NCBI GenBank assembly: GCA_963836375.1 | Contig: CAWIJK010000002.1 | Location: 806,001 to 870,000 of the forward strand | Source of the DNA: CAWIJK01 sp963836375 | GTDB lineage: Bacteria; Actinomycetota; Acidimicrobiia; Acidimicrobiales; RAAP-2 | Length of the DNA stretch: 64,000 nucleotides | Direction: 5' to 3' | In this document: piece after piece, positions 29,347-37,961 of the stretch | Layout of the letters: every line of letters starts with the position of its first letter | How positions within the stretch are numbered: the stretch's first letter is position 1 | Position numbers and translations under genes: made by a program | The notes under the pieces: model-generated | Database searches by the model: none | What the model saw: the letters and a program-made list of their open reading frames with translations, nothing else | What the model was told of the DNA's origin: nothing

Positions 29347-29390
29347 AGCTAGCCCTCGGGCGCCCCCGGGCGAGCTAACCCTCGGGCGCC
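29347..29390. repeat. Imperfect direct repeat around the rpsA stop
   Basis: An 18-base unit beginning AGCTAGCCCTCGGGCG is followed 26 bases later by a copy beginning AGCTAACCCTCGGGCG, differing at one base. The second copy contains the rpsA TAG stop, so the gene end looks locally duplicated. It may be a slippage product in GC-rich DNA. Confidence 0.5.
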
Positions 29391-30877
29391 TCGGGGGGAC
29401 CCGGCGTCTCGGCGGCCGGGGCCTCGGCGACTGGCGACTCGGCGGCCGGCGTCTCGGCGGCCGGGGCGTCGGCCCCGGCCCCGGGGGCCTCGGCGTCAGC
29501 GCTTCGGGCGGGCGGCTGGTTGCCCGGAGCGTCCGGCACCTGCCCCGCCTCCGGCGAGGCGCTCTCGGGCTTCTCGGCCACATAGTCGGCCCAGGCCGCC
29601 TGGGCCTCGGTCTCGGGGGTGAACTCGGACTCGGTGAACTCGTAGTTGCCGATGTAGTTCCCCTCGGCGTCGTAGGCGTGCTCGCCGAACGCCTCGCGGT
29701 ACTCCTCTGAGACCTCGCCGCCCTCGGCGGCCTGCTTGATCGACAGGCTGATCCGGCGCCGCTGGAGGTCGATGTCGATGATCTTGACCCAGAGCTCTTC
29801 GCCCGGGCTGACCACCTGCTCGGGCAGGTCCACGTGGTGGGCCGCCATCTCCGAGATGTGCACCAGACCCTCGATCCCGTCGCCCACCTGCACGAAGGCT
29901 CCAAAGGGCACCAGCTTGGTGATGCGCCCGTAGACGAGCTGGCCCACCTGGTGGCTGTCGGCGAACTCCTGCCAGGGGTCGGTCTGGGTGGCCTTCAGCG
30001 ACAGGCTGATCCGCTCCTTGTCCAGATCGACGTCGAGAACCTCGACCTCGATCTCGTCGCCCACCTGGACAACCGAGGACGGATGGTCGACGTGCTTCCA
30101 GCTGAGCTCGGAGACGTGCACCAGTCCGTCCATGCCGCCGAGGTCCACGAAGGCGCCGAAGTTGACCACCGAGGAGACCACGCCCTTGCGGCGCTCGCCC
30201 GGCTTGAGATTGGCCAGGAAGTCGCCCCGCTGCTCCTTCTGGGCCTCCTCGAGCCAGGCCCGGCGCGACAGCACCACGTTGTTGCGGTTCCGATCCAGCT
30301 CGATGATCTTGGCCTCGATGACCCGCCCCACGTAGGGCTGGAGCTCGCGCACCCGGCGCAGCTCGACCAAGGAGGCCGGCAGGAAGCCCCGCAGGCCGAT
30401 GTCGACGATCAGGCCGCCCTTGACCACCTCGATGACCGGGCCCTTCACCACCTCGTCGGCGTCCTTGAGCTTCTCGATGGTCGTCCAGGCCCGCTCGTAC
30501 TGGGCCCGCTTCTTGGAGAGGACCAGGCGGCCCTCCTTGTCCTCTTTTTGGAGGACAAGGGCCTCGACGTGGTCGCCCAGCGAGACGATCTCTTCGGGGT
30601 GGACGTCGTTGCGGATGGAGAGCTCGCGGGCCGGGATGACCCCTTCGGACTTGAAGCCGATGTCGAGCAGGACCTCGTCCCGGTCGATCTTGACCACCGT
30701 GCCCTCGACCAGGTCCCCGTCGTCGAACTCGATGATCGTGTCGGCCATGACCGAGTCGAGCGGGGCGTCACCGAGGTCGTCCTCGGTGATGGTGCGGGGG
30801 ATGTAATTCCCCTCCGGGTCGAACTGGCCCATCGGCTCATCGGAGAGCAGGGCGGTACTGGATCGCTCGTCGGGCAT
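29375..30877 (-). CDS. rpsA: 30S ribosomal protein S1
   Basis: This 500-residue protein carries four S1 RNA-binding domains at about residues 55-120, 140-205, 225-295 and 310-380, the number usual in actinobacteria. Each shows the G-x-V pattern, for example GVVSSVVNFGAFVDLGGMDG and GRITKLVPFGAFVQVGDGIE. The N-terminal 50 residues are acidic. The C-terminal tail from about residue 400 includes AYDAEGNYIGNYEF and then an Ala/Pro/Glu-rich low-complexity end. S1 binds mRNA on the 30S subunit. The mRNA here likely has a leader of about 85 bases (TAACCT at 30970-30975). Many other genes nearby appear leaderless and would be expected to depend less on S1. Confidence 0.95.
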   Translation of the reverse strand: MPDERSSTALLSDEPMGQFDPEGNYIPRTITEDDLGDAPLDSVMADTIIEFDDGDLVEGTVVKIDRDEVLLDIGFKSEGVIPARELSIRNDVHPEEIVSLGDHVEALVLQKEDKEGRLVLSKKRAQYERAWTTIEKLKDADEVVKGPVIEVVKGGLIVDIGLRGFLPASLVELRRVRELQPYVGRVIEAKIIELDRNRNNVVLSRRAWLEEAQKEQRGDFLANLKPGERRKGVVSSVVNFGAFVDLGGMDGLVHVSELSWKHVDHPSSVVQVGDEIEVEVLDVDLDKERISLSLKATQTDPWQEFADSHQVGQLVYGRITKLVPFGAFVQVGDGIEGLVHISEMAAHHVDLPEQVVSPGEELWVKIIDIDLQRRRISLSIKQAAEGGEVSEEYREAFGEHAYDAEGNYIGNYEFTESEFTPETEAQAAWADYVAEKPESASPEAGQVPDAPGNQPPARSADAEAPGAGADAPAAETPAAESPVAEAPAAETPGPPEAPEG

Positions 30878-30969
30878 GGCGGCATTGCTCGCTTTCGGTG
30901 GATATCGATCGCGTCGGGATCACAGAGACGATTGGACAGGTCCGGCCACCGACGCTGGCCAGGCAGAAC

Positions 30970-30975
30970 AGGTTA
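30970..30975 (-). promoter_or_regulatory. Candidate -10 hexamer of rpsA (TAACCT)
   Basis: TAACCT on the minus strand lies about 92 bases before the ATG at 30877. There is no clear -35 element. Confidence 0.4.
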
Positions 30976-31027
30976 GCACCGGCCTCAGCCCGGGCCCCCG
31001 GTCGCCCAGGCCGGGGCTTCCCCGGGC

Positions 31028-34006
31028 CTAGCCGATGCCCACGATCGGTTTATTGAGGGGCTGGCCCCCCATCGAGCCCAAGAAGTCGGCGTCGCCGAAG
31101 CCGAACAGCCCGCCGTCGGAGGCCACCTCCCAATAGCCGCCGCTGTCGGGGGTCCCCAGCATGGCGACGATCGGCTGGTTGAGGGTGTGGCCGCCCATCG
31201 AGCCCACGAAGACCGCGTCGCCGAAGGTGAACAGGCCGCCGTCGGAGGCCACCTCGAAGTAGCCGCCCCCGTCGTCGGTGGCCACGAGGCCCACGATCGG
31301 GCTCACCAGCGAACGGCCCCCCATCGAACCGAAGAAGTTGGCGTCGCCGAAGGCGAAGATCCCCCCGTCGGAGGCCACCAGCCAGTAGCCCCCGCCGTCG
31401 GGTGTGACGCCGATGGCCACGATCGGCTTGTTGAGAGCGAGGTTGCCGGTGGACCCGTAGAACGGGGCGTCACCGAAGGCGAAGATCCCGCCGTCGGAGG
31501 CCACCAGCCAGTACCCCCTGCCGTCGGGGGTGGCGGCCATCCCCACGACGGGCTTGTTGAGCGGCATCCCGCCGGTGGACCCGTAGAACTGCGCGTCACC
31601 GAAGGCGAAGATCCCGCCGTCGGAGGCCACCTCCCAGTAACCGCCCTGGTCGGGCGTGGGGGCCATGCCCACGATGGGCTGGTTGAGCGGCTGGCCGCCC
31701 ATCGAACCGTAGAACTGGGCCGTCCCGAAACTGAACAGCCCGCCGTCGGAGGCCACCTCCCAATAGCCCTCCGGGCTGCCCACCGTGTTGGAGAGGGCCG
31801 AGGCCGGGCCGGGGCCGAAGTGGTTGGCGGCCTGGACGCTGAAGGCGTAGGTGTCGCCCGAGACCGCCGGCATCGAGAAGGTCGTCGTGGCCGACGAGGT
31901 GTCGATCGGGCTCTGGGCGGTGCCGTTGACGACGGGGGTGACCACGTACCCCGAGGCCCACGGGATGGTCGACGGTCCGCGCCAGCTGGCCGAGACCGTC
32001 GTCGCGCTGAGCGACGCGGTGACCCCGCTCGGGGCGCCCGGCGGCCCACCGATGGCCAGACCGGCCGGGGCCCCGAGGGTCCCGGGGGGGCCTGTCAGCC
32101 CGTCGGTCGGCACCGGGTCCCCGCTCTGGGCCAGCTGGGCCGCGCTGAACCCGGCGACCGCTCCGTCACTTTCGGCCACCCACAGCTCACCTTGGGCATC
32201 GAAGCCGAGCTGCCACGGGCACCCGAGCTCGGCCGGGCTCGAGCCGTCCGAGGAGATGGTGACCGCCGGTGTCGGGCTCCCGCTCGAGGCCAGCTGGGCC
32301 GGGGTGAACTGGACCAGGGTCGAGCTGGCGCAGTTGGCCACCCACAGGTCCCCCCCGGCGTCGAAGCCGAGCCCCGTCGGATCTTCGACGCTGTGCGAGG
32401 CGTCGGCGGTGATGGTGACCGCCGGTGTCGGGCTCCCGCTCGTGGCCAACTGGGCCGGGGTGAACTCGTCCACGGCGTCGTGGGGGCCGCTTGCGTTGGT
32501 CACCCAAAGGTCGCCCAACGGGTCGAAGGCGAGCTCTTCGGGCGCGGCGACGTTGCTCGAGACACCGAGCTCCACGGCCGGTGTCGGGCTCCCGCTCGAG
32601 GCCAGCTGGGCCGGTGTGAGCTCGCTCAGGGTGCCGAGCTCGCGATCGGCCACCCAGAGGTCACCGGCCCGGTCGAAGGCGAGTCCGGTCGGTCCGACGA
32701 AGCCACCGATGGCCACCGCCGGGCTCGCGGTTCCGCCGCTGTCCAGCTGGGCCGGGGTGTACATGGCCAGGTCCCCCCCGCCGGCGTTGGCCACCCAGAG
32801 GTCCCCCTCTGCGTCGAGGGCCATGCCGTCGGGCTCGTTGATCGGGGCCGGATTGGCCGGCGAGAGGACCACCGCCGGGACCGGGCTGGCGCTCGAGGCG
32901 AGCTGTCCCGCCGACAGCTCGGCCACTTGGCTCGTCCCAGGGAACGGGGCGAGCGGGGCCCACAGGTCGCCGGAGCCGTCGAAGGCCAGGTCCACCGGGT
33001 GCTCGAAATCGGTCGGGGTGAGCGAGACCCGGGGGACCGGGCTTCCCGACGAACCCAACTGGCCGCCGTCGAACTCGACCACGCTGCCCGAGGCGGCGTT
33101 GTCGACCCACAGGTCGCCGGAGCCGTCGAAGGCCAGCCCGGCCGGCTCGTCGAGGCTCCCGGCGTTGGCCGAGAGGGTCACCGCGGCCGGCGGGTCCCCA
33201 TCGGCGCCGAGATCCGCCGAGTCGAGATCGACCACCGTGTCGTTGGATCCGTTGGCCACCCAGAGGTCCCCGGCGCCGTCGAAGGCCAGGTGCTCGGGAC
33301 CGTCGAGGCTGCCGGCGTCGGCGCCGAGCGTGACCGTCGGCGCCGGGCTCCCGCTCGAGCCCAGGTCCGAAGCGCTGAACTCGACGATCGTGTTGTTGGC
33401 CCCGTTGGTGAGCCACAGGTTCGGTCCGTCGAAGGCCAGACCGGCCGGTTCGTCGATGGCGTTCCCCGAGATCACGACGCTCGGCGCCGGGCTGGACGAA
33501 CTCGAGAGCTGGCTGGGGGTGAACTCCCAGAGCTGGTTCCCCCCGGCCGACACCCACAGGTCTCCCGAGCCGTCGAAGGTCATGGCGTCGGGGTGGCCGA
33601 GGGCTGGGAGGTTCAACGTGACGTCGGGCACCGGGCTCGCCGACGAGTCGAGTTGGGTGGTTGTGTACTCGAAGATCTGGTGGTTGCCGGCGTTGGCCAC
33701 CCACAGATCACCCGAGCCGTCGAAGGCCTCGGCGCCCGGGTCGTTCGGCCCCGGGGTGGCGCTGAGCGTCGAGAGCGGGGCCTCGGTGCCGTTGGCCGGT
33801 TGGGCGAACGATGTCACGGTGTCGAGCCCGGCGTCGCCCACATACAAGGTGGGGGTCGTCACCGACGCCCCGGCACCCGGCGCGCCCGGGCCGCCCAGCG
33901 CGCCGAGGATCCCGAGCGCGCTGGCCACGGCGAGCACGCCGGCACCCACGCAGCGACCCGCCCGCCCCCCACCGTCGATCGCCGGCCTCCTCGGGATGGT
34001 CGCCAT
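31028..34006 (-). CDS. Secreted NHL-like propeller protein with Fn3-like domain and six C-terminal repeats
   Basis: The 992-residue protein begins with a signal peptide (RCVGAGVLAVASALGILGAL, cleavage near AGAS). Residues about 50-690 contain eleven NHL/SMP-30-like units, each with a DLWVANAG-type strand and an S-P-V-P-A-V-T-L link. A fibronectin type III-like domain follows at about 690-770 (GAPSGVTASLSATTVSASW). The C-terminus has six 42-residue copies of GYWEVASDGG-x-F-x-FGDA. I chose the ATG at 34006 because GAAGGAGGG sits five or six bases upstream. A TACGCT hexamer at 34081-34086 is a likely -10. It has no LPXTG or membrane anchor. A role in adhesion or surface structure is inferred; no enzyme motif is seen. 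Confidence 0.75.
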   Translation of the reverse strand: MATIPRRPAIDGGGRAGRCVGAGVLAVASALGILGALGGPGAPGAGASVTTPTLYVGDAGLDTVTSFAQPANGTEAPLSTLSATPGPNDPGAEAFDGSGDLWVANAGNHQIFEYTTTQLDSSASPVPDVTLNLPALGHPDAMTFDGSGDLWVSAGGNQLWEFTPSQLSSSSSPAPSVVISGNAIDEPAGLAFDGPNLWLTNGANNTIVEFSASDLGSSGSPAPTVTLGADAGSLDGPEHLAFDGAGDLWVANGSNDTVVDLDSADLGADGDPPAAVTLSANAGSLDEPAGLAFDGSGDLWVDNAASGSVVEFDGGQLGSSGSPVPRVSLTPTDFEHPVDLAFDGSGDLWAPLAPFPGTSQVAELSAGQLASSASPVPAVVLSPANPAPINEPDGMALDAEGDLWVANAGGGDLAMYTPAQLDSGGTASPAVAIGGFVGPTGLAFDRAGDLWVADRELGTLSELTPAQLASSGSPTPAVELGVSSNVAAPEELAFDPLGDLWVTNASGPHDAVDEFTPAQLATSGSPTPAVTITADASHSVEDPTGLGFDAGGDLWVANCASSTLVQFTPAQLASSGSPTPAVTISSDGSSPAELGCPWQLGFDAQGELWVAESDGAVAGFSAAQLAQSGDPVPTDGLTGPPGTLGAPAGLAIGGPPGAPSGVTASLSATTVSASWRGPSTIPWASGYVVTPVVNGTAQSPIDTSSATTTFSMPAVSGDTYAFSVQAANHFGPGPASALSNTVGSPEGYWEVASDGGLFSFGTAQFYGSMGGQPLNQPIVGMAPTPDQGGYWEVASDGGIFAFGDAQFYGSTGGMPLNKPVVGMAATPDGRGYWLVASDGGIFAFGDAPFYGSTGNLALNKPIVAIGVTPDGGGYWLVASDGGIFAFGDANFFGSMGGRSLVSPIVGLVATDDGGGYFEVASDGGLFTFGDAVFVGSMGGHTLNQPIVAMLGTPDSGGYWEVASDGGLFGFGDADFLGSMGGQPLNKPIVGIG
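31031..31768 (-). repeat. Six 126-base coding repeats, NHL-like protein
   Basis: Units start at 31768, 31642, 31516, 31390, 31264 and 31138 on the minus strand, a strict period of 126 bases (42 codons). Each begins G-Y-W/F and contains ASDGG-x-F-x-FG-x-A-x-F-x-GS. The last unit is slightly shorter and ends the protein. Confidence 0.85.
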
Positions 34007-34080
34007 GTGGCCCTCCTTCGGTCCGCCCGCTCCGCCCAACCGCTCCCCCGGTGACCTCCTGGGCGCTCGCCCTGGACCGA

Positions 34081-34086
34081 AGCGTA
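34081..34086 (-). promoter_or_regulatory. Candidate -10 hexamer (TACGCT) for the secreted NHL-like protein
   Basis: TACGCT on the minus strand, with TTGTG five to nine bases further upstream, would give a leader of about 68 bases containing a strong Shine-Dalgarno site. Confidence 0.4.
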
Positions 34087-34164
34087 GACACAACACCGCG
34101 TGAGGCTCGACTGGCCCGTCGGGACCCCGCCGTGGCCGGCGGCCGGGCCGCGCCAGGCGCCGGA

Positions 34165-37002
34165 TCAGCCGCCCTTGGCCGCCGCCCACGAGTCGCCCCA
34201 GGCCATCGAGATCCTGAGGGGCACGGTGAGCTCGGCCGCCCCGGTGAGGGCCGCCTCGATCAACCGGGCCACGTCGTCCTCCTCGCCGGCGGCCGCCTCC
34301 ACCAGCACCTCGTCGTGGACCTGCAGGACCAGCCGGCTGGCCGCGGCCTCGCGCTCCAAGGCGGCGTCCAGGCGTACCAGGGCCGTCTTGAACAGGTCGG
34401 CCGCCAGCCCCTGGATGCCGGCGTTCATCGCCTGGCGCTCGGCGGCCAGCCGGACGGTGCGGTTCCGGTCGGCCAGCTCAGGCAGGGGCCGCTTGCGGCC
34501 GAGGGCAGTCCGGGTGAACCCGCGGACCCGGGCCTCGGCCACGGTGGCCTCCATGTAGGCCTGCACCTCGGGGAAGGCCCCGAAGTAGCGGTCCATGATC
34601 TCCCGGGCCTCGGAGGGCTCAATCGACAGGCGCCGGGCCAGCCCGAAGGCCTCCATCCCGTAGGCCAGGCCGTAGGAAACCATCTTGGCCCGTTCCCGCT
34701 GGGTGTGGGTGACCTCGTCGGCCGGGACGCCGTAGACCCCGGCGGCCACCGCCCGGTGGATGTCGGTGCCCGAGGTGAAGGCTTCGACCAGTCCGGGGTC
34801 CCCCGAGAGGTGGGCGATGACCCGGAGCTCGATCTGGTCGTAGTCGGCCACCACGAAGCGGCAGCCCTCGGCCGGGATGAAGGCGCGGCGGAACCGCCGG
34901 CCCCCCTCGGTGCGCACCGGGATGTTGTGCAGGTTGGGGCGCTCGGACGACAGCCGGCCGGTGCGGGCCACGGTCTGGCGGAACGAGGCGTGGATGCGAC
35001 CGTCGGCCGCCACCTCGGCCAGCAGGCTCTCGCCGTAGGTCGACCGGAGCTTCTCCACCTCGCGGTAGCGGAGAAGGGTATCGACGACCGGATGGTCGTC
35101 GCGCAGGGACTCGAGGGTGTTGGCGTCGGTCGAGTAGCCGGTCTTGGTCTTGCGGCCCGGGGTCAGCCCGAGCTCATCGTAGAGAACGGTCCGCAGCTGA
35201 GGGGTGGAGTTGACGTTGAACTCGTGCCCGGCCAGCCGGTGGATCTCGGCCTCGAGGTCCCGGGTGTCGCCCACCAGCTCGTCGGCGATACGGCGCAGCT
35301 CGGCCGTGTCGACCCTGATCCCCACCACCTCCATCCGGGCGAGGACCCGGACCAAGGGACGCTCGACCTCGTCGTGCAGGGCGCGCAGTCCCTCGGCGTC
35401 GAGGCGCTGACCGAGCGGCTCGACCAACTGGGCCACGGTGGCCGCCTCGGTCGACGCCAGGACGACGGCGTCCACGTCATCGGGGCCTTCGAGGGCCAGC
35501 TGTCCGGGGACGGCCGCCGGCCCCGCGCCGGCCGGCGCCGTCCCGGCCACCGCGTCCAGGCCGTAGTCCCCGGTCGACGGGTCCAGCAGGTAGGCGGCCA
35601 CCGCAGTATCCATGTGCAAGACAGGGTGCTCGAGCCCGTGGGGGATGATCGAGCGGAAGAGCTCCTTCACGTGGTGCCCGACGATCCCTGGTCGGGCCAT
35701 GGCCCGGTCGAGGGCGCCGCGGACCGTGGACTTGTCCAGCAGTCCGGCCTCCACCCAGACCGCCCGGGCGGGGGGACCGAGCACGCACACGAGCACCCCG
35801 TCCAGCGGGCCGCGGCCGGGGTCCGACTCCCAGCGGCCGGCCACCGACAGCGGTCGGTCACCGGCCGCCGTCGCCAGGGCTCCGACCAGGCGGGCCGCCT
35901 CGGCGGCGCCCGAGGGGCGGTCCACCTCGACGGTCACCGCACGCACCTCGATGGGGGCCAGCCCGACGGCGTCGGCCCCGAGCTCGCCGGCACCGGGCGT
36001 CTCGGCCGCGCCACCGGGGCCGGCTACGGCGTCGACCGCCCGCGAGGTGGCCTGCTCGGTGCCCACGTCGGGAGCCTCTGACCCCGGGGCGGACGGCCCC
36101 AGGCTCCCGTCGGCCAACAGGGGGGTGAGGCGCCGCCAAAGGGTCCGCAGCTCGAGCTCGTTGAACACCGCCCGCGCGCTCGCCGTGTCCCAGCCCCCGA
36201 GTTCGAGGTCGCTCACCTGCACCTCGAGGGGGACGTCGCGCACGAGGCGCATCACCGACTCGTTGCCCCGGGCCCGTTGTTCGTTGGCCGCCAGGTTCTC
36301 GCGGAGCTTGGGGGTGAGGGCGTCGAGGTGCTCGAAGACGCCGTCGAGGTCGCCGTAGCTGTTGAGGAGTTTTGCCGCTGTCTTCTCCCCCACCCCGGGG
36401 ACACCGGGCAGGTTGTCCGAGGGGTCGCCGCGCAGGGCGGCCAGCATCGGGTACTTCCCCGGGACGAGCCCGGTCCGCTCCACGATGCCGGCCTCGTCGT
36501 AGAGGGAGTAGTCGCTCACCCCGCGCCGGTTGTACAGCACCCGCACGTAGGGGTCCTCCACCAGTTGGAAGCAGTCGCGGTCCCCGGTGACCACGATCAC
36601 CTCGTGGCCACGGTCACGGGCCTCGGTGGCCAAGGTGGCCAGCACGTCGTCCGCCTCGAAGCCCGCCACCTCGACCAGGGGCACACCCAACGAGGCCAGG
36701 ACCCGGCGGATCATGTCGAACTGCGGGGTGAGGATGTCGGGGGTCTCGGCCCGCCCGGCCTTGTACTCCTCGACCATCTCGTCCCGGAAGGTCGGTCCGG
36801 GAGGGTCGAAGGCCACCGCCAGGGCCGAGGGGCGGTGCTCGCGGACCAAAAAGACGAGCATGGAGGTGAAGCCGTGGACGGCATTGGTCACGGTGCCGTC
36901 CGCCGTGGCCAGGTCGTCGGGCAGGGCGAAGAAGGCCCGGAAGGCCAGTGACATTCCGTCGAGGAGCAACAGCGGCCCCGACCCGGGCGGGCGCTCGCTC
37001 AT
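34165..37002 (-). CDS. polA: DNA polymerase I
   Basis: This 945-residue polymerase fills repair gaps and removes Okazaki primers. The 5'-nuclease domain (residues 1-300) has the metal-binding Asp clusters FEADDVLATLA and VTGDRDCFQLV, and GVPGVGEKTA. The middle domain (about 320-540) lacks the DEDD exonuclease residues, so proofreading is probably absent. The polymerase domain has motif A VVADYDQIELRVIAHL near 714, the O-helix RERAKMVSYGLAYGMEAFGL near 770, and motif C LQVHDEVLVE near 895. The O-helix has Tyr where E. coli Pol I has Phe762, as in mycobacteria. It starts four bases after pdtaR and shares its operon. Confidence 0.96.
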   Translation of the reverse strand: MSERPPGSGPLLLLDGMSLAFRAFFALPDDLATADGTVTNAVHGFTSMLVFLVREHRPSALAVAFDPPGPTFRDEMVEEYKAGRAETPDILTPQFDMIRRVLASLGVPLVEVAGFEADDVLATLATEARDRGHEVIVVTGDRDCFQLVEDPYVRVLYNRRGVSDYSLYDEAGIVERTGLVPGKYPMLAALRGDPSDNLPGVPGVGEKTAAKLLNSYGDLDGVFEHLDALTPKLRENLAANEQRARGNESVMRLVRDVPLEVQVSDLELGGWDTASARAVFNELELRTLWRRLTPLLADGSLGPSAPGSEAPDVGTEQATSRAVDAVAGPGGAAETPGAGELGADAVGLAPIEVRAVTVEVDRPSGAAEAARLVGALATAAGDRPLSVAGRWESDPGRGPLDGVLVCVLGPPARAVWVEAGLLDKSTVRGALDRAMARPGIVGHHVKELFRSIIPHGLEHPVLHMDTAVAAYLLDPSTGDYGLDAVAGTAPAGAGPAAVPGQLALEGPDDVDAVVLASTEAATVAQLVEPLGQRLDAEGLRALHDEVERPLVRVLARMEVVGIRVDTAELRRIADELVGDTRDLEAEIHRLAGHEFNVNSTPQLRTVLYDELGLTPGRKTKTGYSTDANTLESLRDDHPVVDTLLRYREVEKLRSTYGESLLAEVAADGRIHASFRQTVARTGRLSSERPNLHNIPVRTEGGRRFRRAFIPAEGCRFVVADYDQIELRVIAHLSGDPGLVEAFTSGTDIHRAVAAGVYGVPADEVTHTQRERAKMVSYGLAYGMEAFGLARRLSIEPSEAREIMDRYFGAFPEVQAYMEATVAEARVRGFTRTALGRKRPLPELADRNRTVRLAAERQAMNAGIQGLAADLFKTALVRLDAALEREAAASRLVLQVHDEVLVEAAAGEEDDVARLIEAALTGAAELTVPLRISMAWGDSWAAAKGG

Positions 37003-37006
37003 CGGT

Positions 37007-37642
37007 TCAGGGCTGCAATTCCCCGTCGACCACCCGCTGGGCCACGTCGCGCATCCGTGTACGCGTCTGCATGGCGGTGCGTTGGATGAACGAGAACGCC
37101 TCCGGTTCGCTCAACCGGCTGTGCTCCATCAACACCTCTTTGGCCTGTTCGACCAACCGACGGGTCTCGATCTTGTCCTCGGCCCGCTCGGGCCCGTTGG
37201 ACCCGCCCGGCTCGAGTCGTTCGATCTCCTCGTCGATCGCCCAGTCCTCGCGGCACTTGGCCAGCACACCTTCGATCGCCGGCAGCAGTTCCTCCCGGCG
37301 GAACGGCTTGACCAGGTAGGCGGACACCCCGGCGTCGCGAGCGTCTTCGATCAGGTCCCGCTGGCTGAACGCGGTCAGCACCAGCACCGCCACCTTGTGC
37401 CGGGCGGTGATCTCCCGGGCAGCCCGGACCCCGTCCATGCCCGGCATCTTGATGTCCAAGATGGCCAGATCCGGCTGGTGGGCCTGCACCAGGGCGACGG
37501 CGTCGTCGCCCCGCCCCGTCTCGCCCACGACGTCGTAGCCGGCCGAGAGCAGGATCTCTTTGAGGTCGAGACGGATGATCGCCTCGTCCTCGGCGATGAC
37601 CACCCGGGTCGCCGGTGCCTCCCCGGACGCACCGGGGCTCAA
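37007..37642 (-). CDS. pdtaR: ANTAR-domain response regulator, PdtaR-like
   Basis: The 211-residue protein has a receiver domain with acidic pocket AEDEA, phospho-acceptor D63 in AILDIKMPGMDG, and the Lys in YLVKPF. It is followed by a C-terminal ANTAR domain at about 145-205 (RRLVEQAKEVLM, SEPEAFSFIQRTAM). ANTAR proteins bind tandem hairpins in nascent RNA and prevent termination. In Mycobacterium, PdtaR (Rv1626) lies near polA and is activated by the kinase PdtaS. No PdtaS-like kinase adjoins it here. I chose the TTG at 37642, which overlaps the TGA of the upstream gene as TTGA. Longer starts would run through that gene. Confidence 0.9.
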   Translation of the reverse strand: MSPGASGEAPATRVVIAEDEAIIRLDLKEILLSAGYDVVGETGRGDDAVALVQAHQPDLAILDIKMPGMDGVRAAREITARHKVAVLVLTAFSQRDLIEDARDAGVSAYLVKPFRREELLPAIEGVLAKCREDWAIDEEIERLEPGGSNGPERAEDKIETRRLVEQAKEVLMEHSRLSEPEAFSFIQRTAMQTRTRMRDVAQRVVDGELQP

Positions 37643-37929
37643 CGTCCGGTCCCGACGTGGGCCAGCAGTTCGTCTTGGCGACGCTCGAGCTCGGCCACGG
37701 TCGAGCGCAGCGCGCCCCTGGCCGAGTTCATGGCGTCGGCGTGGCGTCGGATCTCGACGTACTCGTGGGCAGCCAGGGGAGTTTCCGAGACGAGCGAACG
37801 CAGGCGCGCCTCTTCGGCCTCCTCGCTCACGACCGCCAACTGCTCGTCGAGCACGGCCAGCTCCTCGCGGGCGCGGACCAGCCGGTTGTGCACGTCCCGG
37901 ATGCGCCGCTCGAGTAAGAACCGTTGCAT
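37639..37929 (-). CDS. Small coiled-coil protein upstream of pdtaR
   Basis: This 96-residue, highly charged protein starts MQRFLLERRIRDVHNRLVRA and is almost entirely predicted helix. It forms two coiled-coil arms (about residues 8-48 and 55-92) around a SLVSETPLAAHEYVE turn. I do not recognise a named family. It lies first in an operon with pdtaR and polA: its TGA overlaps the pdtaR TTG, and polA follows pdtaR by four bases. A TACAAT hexamer nine bases before the ATG marks the promoter. A partner or scaffold role for PdtaR is possible, but only the coupling supports it. Confidence 0.75.
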   Translation of the reverse strand: MQRFLLERRIRDVHNRLVRAREELAVLDEQLAVVSEEAEEARLRSLVSETPLAAHEYVEIRRHADAMNSARGALRSTVAELERRQDELLAHVGTGR

Positions 37930-37938
37930 GGACCGACG

Positions 37939-37944
37939 ATTGTA
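37939..37944 (-). promoter_or_regulatory. -10 hexamer (TACAAT) of the coiled-coil-pdtaR-polA operon
   Basis: TACAAT on the minus strand ends nine bases before the ATG at 37929, predicting a leader of only one to three bases. Confidence 0.55.
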
Positions 37945-37961
37945 GGTCCCCGGCCAGGCCG

